Shown piece by piece: positions 61,297 through 64,000 of a DNA stretch of 64,000 bases. Position 1 is the first letter of the stretch. Every line of letters starts with the position of its first letter. The DNA is from Hymenobacter mucosus. GTDB taxonomy: Bacteria > Bacteroidota > Bacteroidia > Cytophagales > Hymenobacteraceae. The DNA lies in NCBI RefSeq assembly GCF_900188255.1, contig NZ_FZNS01000001.1, positions 558,001 through 622,000 on the forward strand. The letters are read 5' to 3'. The translations under genes were made by a program, and so were the position numbers. Under the pieces are notes generated by a model. It had not been told where the DNA came from and did no database searches. It worked only from the letters and a program-made list of their open reading frames with translations.

Positions 61297-63765
61297 ATGG
61301 TAAAAAATCTAGTCATCGTCGAGTCTCCGGCCAAAGCCAAAACCATTGAAGGGTATTTGGGGAAGGACTTTATTGTCAAATCCAGCTTTGGCCACGTACG
61401 TGACTTGCCGAAGGACAACAATGCCATCGACATTGCGAATGGCTTCAAACCTACCTATGTTGTTTCGGCCGACAAGCGGGAGGTTATCAGCCAACTGAAG
61501 AAACTAGCGAAGGAGGCTGAAACGGTATGGCTAGCCAGTGACGACGACCGGGAGGGTGAAGCTATTTCTTGGCACTTAGCCGAAACCTTGAATCTGAGCG
61601 GTGGCGAAAAAACGCGCCGCATCGTGTTTCGTGAAATCACGAAGAACGCCATTCTCAATGCCATTGCTAGCCCTCGGGAAATCGACCTTAACTTGGTGAA
61701 TGCTCAACAGGCCCGGCGGGTGCTTGACCGTTTGGTTGGCTTTGAGCTGAGCCCAGTGCTGTGGAAGAAAGTAAAGACTGGCCTTTCTGCTGGGCGCGTG
61801 CAATCGGTGGCAGTGCGTCTGGTAGTTGAGCGGGAGCGGGAAATCAATCAGTTTAAGGTTTCCTCGGCGTACCGCGTGGTTGCCAAGTTCGATGCAGGCC
61901 GCGGTGCCGTGCTAGAAGCCGAGCTTCCTACCCGCTTTAAAACCCGCGAAGAAGCTGAGGCATTCTTGTCGCGTTGCATTGGCGCTACCTATCGCATTGA
62001 GAACTTGGAGAAGAAACCTGGTAAGCGCAGCCCTGCGCCACCTTTTACTACTTCTACTCTGCAACAGGAGGCTTCGCGTAAGCTAGGCTTCTCAGTAGCG
62101 CAAACCATGAGTGTGGCCCAAAAGCTGTATGAAGGTGGCAAGATCAGCTATATGCGTACTGACTCCGTAAACTTATCGCAAGATGCGCTAGCAGCCGCTA
62201 AGGAAGCTATTTCGGCCGCCTATGGTCCAGAATATGCGCACAGCCGTCAGTTTAAGACCAAGTCGGCGTCGGCCCAGGAAGCTCACGAAGCTATTAGGCC
62301 TACTGATTTCGCTCTGGTAAAAGCTGGTGAGGACTCGCAAGAGCAGCGCCTATACGACCTGATTCGTAAGCGTGCCTTAGCTTCGCAAATGGCCGATGCC
62401 ACAATTGAGCGCACGGTAGCCACCATTGGTATCAGCACGCAACCAGGTGTGTCCTTATCTGCTACGGGCGAGGTTATCACGTTTGAGGGCTTCCTCAAAG
62501 CCTATGCAGAATCAAAAGACGAGGATGAGCAAGACGGTGAGTCGTCGTTCTCGCGTGGCTTGCCGCCCCTCAATGTGGACCAGGAGTTACCCTTGCAGCA
62601 GTTGCGGGCTACGGAGCGCTACGCTCAGCCCCCAGCGCGCTACACGGAAGCATCACTGGTAAAGAAGTTGGAGGAAATGGGTATTGGCCGTCCTTCTACC
62701 TACGCGCCTACTATCAGCACCATTCAGAAGCGGGGCTACGTGGAGAAAGACTCCCGTGAAGGCAAGGAACGTAAATTCCACCTGCTCACGCTGGAAGGTG
62801 ACACGGTAAAAACCGAAGTAAAAACTGAGACCTTCGGCGCCGATAAAGCTAAGCTGTTTCCCACCGACACGGCTATGGTGGTAAACGACTTCTTAGTGGA
62901 GCACTTCCCCGTAATCGTTGACTTCCAGTTCACCGCTAAGGTAGAAGACGAGTTCGACCGCATTGCAGATGGTCAAGAGCAGTGGACGGACATGCTGGCT
63001 GGCTTCTACGGAACCTTCCACGAGACTGTGGAGCGTGGTCAGGATATTGAACGTAGCACCCTGGGTAGCACCCGGGAGATTGGCGCTCACCCGGAAACGG
63101 GGCAAAAAATTACTGCTCGCCTAGGCCGCTTCGGTCCCTACGTGCAGATAGAGCCCAAAGAAGGCTCGGAAGAAAAGGCCGTGTATGCTAGCCTGCGCAA
63201 AGGGCAGTTTATCGAGAATATTACTTTAGAGGAGGCACTGGACCTGTTTAAACTCCCACGCATTGTAGGGCAGTTTGAAGAGAAGGATATGACGGCTGCT
63301 CTCGGCCGCTTTGGTCCCTACATCCGCCACGACAGCAAGTTCTACTCGATTGGCAAGGAGCAAGATCCGCACACCATTACAGCTCAGGAAGCAATTGGCT
63401 TGATTGAAGCCAAGCGCAAAGCAGATGCGGAACGCCTCATCAAGGAGTTTACGGAGCGCCCAGATGTGCAAATCCTGAACGGCCGCTTCGGACCATACAT
63501 CGTAGTCGGCAAGAAAAATGTGAAGATTCCGAAGGGCGAAGAGCCCGCCGGACTCACCTTAGAGCGTTGCTTGGAACTAGCCGAAGCTACTCCCGACAGG
63601 CCAGCCAAGGGCGGACGCTTTGCTAAGAAGGCCGTTACCCCCGATGCAACGGAGAAGGTGGATACGCCTGCCAAGAAGCCTGCAGCGAAAAAAGCAGCAG
63701 CAAAGAAGCCCGCTGCCAAGAAAGCTACCGGCACAACCACTAAAAAGGCCACCAAAGCCAAATAG
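61297..63765 (+). CDS. topA: DNA topoisomerase I
   Basis: An 822-residue type IA topoisomerase that relaxes negative supercoils. The Toprim domain is VIVESPAKAKTIEGYLG with the acidic DDDREGEA; the catalytic Tyr285 is in GKISYMRTDSV. After the core (to about 590) come repeated C-terminal topo_C-type zinc-less modules (LGRFGPYVQIEPKEG; LGRFGPYIRHDSKFY; NGRFGPYIVVGKKN). The last about 45 residues are a Lys/Ala-rich histone-H1-like tail. ATG at 61297; followed by a strong terminator. Confidence 0.97.
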   Translation: MVKNLVIVESPAKAKTIEGYLGKDFIVKSSFGHVRDLPKDNNAIDIANGFKPTYVVSADKREVISQLKKLAKEAETVWLASDDDREGEAISWHLAETLNLSGGEKTRRIVFREITKNAILNAIASPREIDLNLVNAQQARRVLDRLVGFELSPVLWKKVKTGLSAGRVQSVAVRLVVEREREINQFKVSSAYRVVAKFDAGRGAVLEAELPTRFKTREEAEAFLSRCIGATYRIENLEKKPGKRSPAPPFTTSTLQQEASRKLGFSVAQTMSVAQKLYEGGKISYMRTDSVNLSQDALAAAKEAISAAYGPEYAHSRQFKTKSASAQEAHEAIRPTDFALVKAGEDSQEQRLYDLIRKRALASQMADATIERTVATIGISTQPGVSLSATGEVITFEGFLKAYAESKDEDEQDGESSFSRGLPPLNVDQELPLQQLRATERYAQPPARYTEASLVKKLEEMGIGRPSTYAPTISTIQKRGYVEKDSREGKERKFHLLTLEGDTVKTEVKTETFGADKAKLFPTDTAMVVNDFLVEHFPVIVDFQFTAKVEDEFDRIADGQEQWTDMLAGFYGTFHETVERGQDIERSTLGSTREIGAHPETGQKITARLGRFGPYVQIEPKEGSEEKAVYASLRKGQFIENITLEEALDLFKLPRIVGQFEEKDMTAALGRFGPYIRHDSKFYSIGKEQDPHTITAQEAIGLIEAKRKADAERLIKEFTERPDVQILNGRFGPYIVVGKKNVKIPKGEEPAGLTLERCLELAEATPDRPAKGGRFAKKAVTPDATEKVDTPAKKPAAKKAAAKKPAAKKATGTTTKKATKAK

Positions 63766-63783
63766 TCTTTCTAAAACTACTCG

Positions 63784-63820
63784 AAAGCCCTACCCTGTCT
63801 ATATCAGGTAGGGCTTTTTT
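63784..63820 (+). terminator. Intrinsic terminator of topA
   Basis: A perfect 11-bp stem (63784-63794 with 63807-63817) continuing into a T6 tract, 18 bp after the topA stop. Confidence 0.9.
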
Positions 63821-64000
63821 GTGCTCTGAGAATTGGCTTATTAATAATCAATCTTATAAGGTCATTCAGCAGTAGTTACTCTAATTTGCTTGGGCAGGTG
63901 CCGGTCTTTAGGCGCAGAAGTAGCAGCGTGGACTAAGTAACAGAAGATGATGAAAATGCGTCTTTAGTAGCGTTTGTCGTTCTATACTGTCAAAGATGAA
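63821..64000. other. Window end without a supported gene
   Basis: These 180 bases are more AT-rich than the rest and contain no open frame or structure I can assign. A gene may begin at the very edge (ATG at 63995), but only two codons are visible. Confidence 0.4.

Overview
The window is GC-rich chromosomal DNA from a member of the Bacteroidota, most probably a Hymenobacter-like bacterium of the Cytophagales. The evidence is: a type IX secretion C-terminal sorting domain on a large glycanase; many lipoproteins; Bacteroidota-type promoters with a TAnnTTTG -7 element and few clear Shine-Dalgarno sites; lineage-typical families (DUF4290 next to murA, DUF3109, DUF885, DUF177-rpmF-plsX-fabH-efp-accB-accC); and protein sequences that read like Hymenobacter. 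I saw no rRNA, tRNA, CRISPR array, insertion sequence or prophage. The genus call is inference from protein style.

Layout. 1-2.8 kb: a cut lipoprotein gene, then a reduced arsenosugar-type cluster (DUF2064 glycosyltransferase, rhodanese lipoprotein, CMD peroxidase-like protein) and a stand-alone H-NOX gas sensor. 2.9-4.3 kb: an ECF sigma factor with its RskA-like anti-sigma factor. 4.6-7.4 kb: aldehyde dehydrogenase, DUF2809 membrane protein, MpaB-family protein. 7.8-12.5 kb: a 1551-residue secreted GH16 beta-glucanase. 12.6-22.3 kb: mixed metabolism (LLM flavoenzyme, molybdopterin enzyme with its own flavin reductase, YdcF, thioredoxin, DUF885 lipoprotein, Tat lactonase, carboxylesterase). 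22.4-25.8 kb: pta-ackA. 26-31.3 kb: a lipoprotein DNA/RNA nuclease, MFS and AI-2E transporters, and a HIT protein fused to a nuclease-A-inhibitor domain. 31.4-37.1 kb: greA, a 2-hydroxyacid dehydrogenase, rsmA, leucyl aminopeptidase, pdxA. 37.3-43.5 kb: an orphan HigA-like regulator, then the ribosome/fatty-acid cluster yceD-rpmF-plsX-fabH-efp-accB-accC. 43.6-51 kb: DUF3109, glycosyltransferase, UvrD/PcrA helicase, DUF4290, murA, holin-like membrane protein. 51-61 kb: a ureohydrolase and a complete-looking chemosensory operon (soluble multi-HAMP receptor, CheW, CheY, CheB, CheA, CheC). 61.3-63.8 kb: topA.

The points most worth following are: (1) the HIT-NuiA fusion, whose C-terminal half matches the inhibitor of exactly the nuclease family encoded about 2.8 kb away; (2) the chemosensory operon, built on a receptor with no membrane segment and a tandem array of about nine 92-residue HAMP units resembling those of Nik1-type kinases, with a CheB whose receiver has lost its phosphorylation residues; (3) structured leaders with intrinsic terminators upstream of greA and an MFS gene, and a long hairpin in the murA leader; (4) an NO-type orphan H-NOX protein. 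All calls are from reading the sequence; no database search was run.
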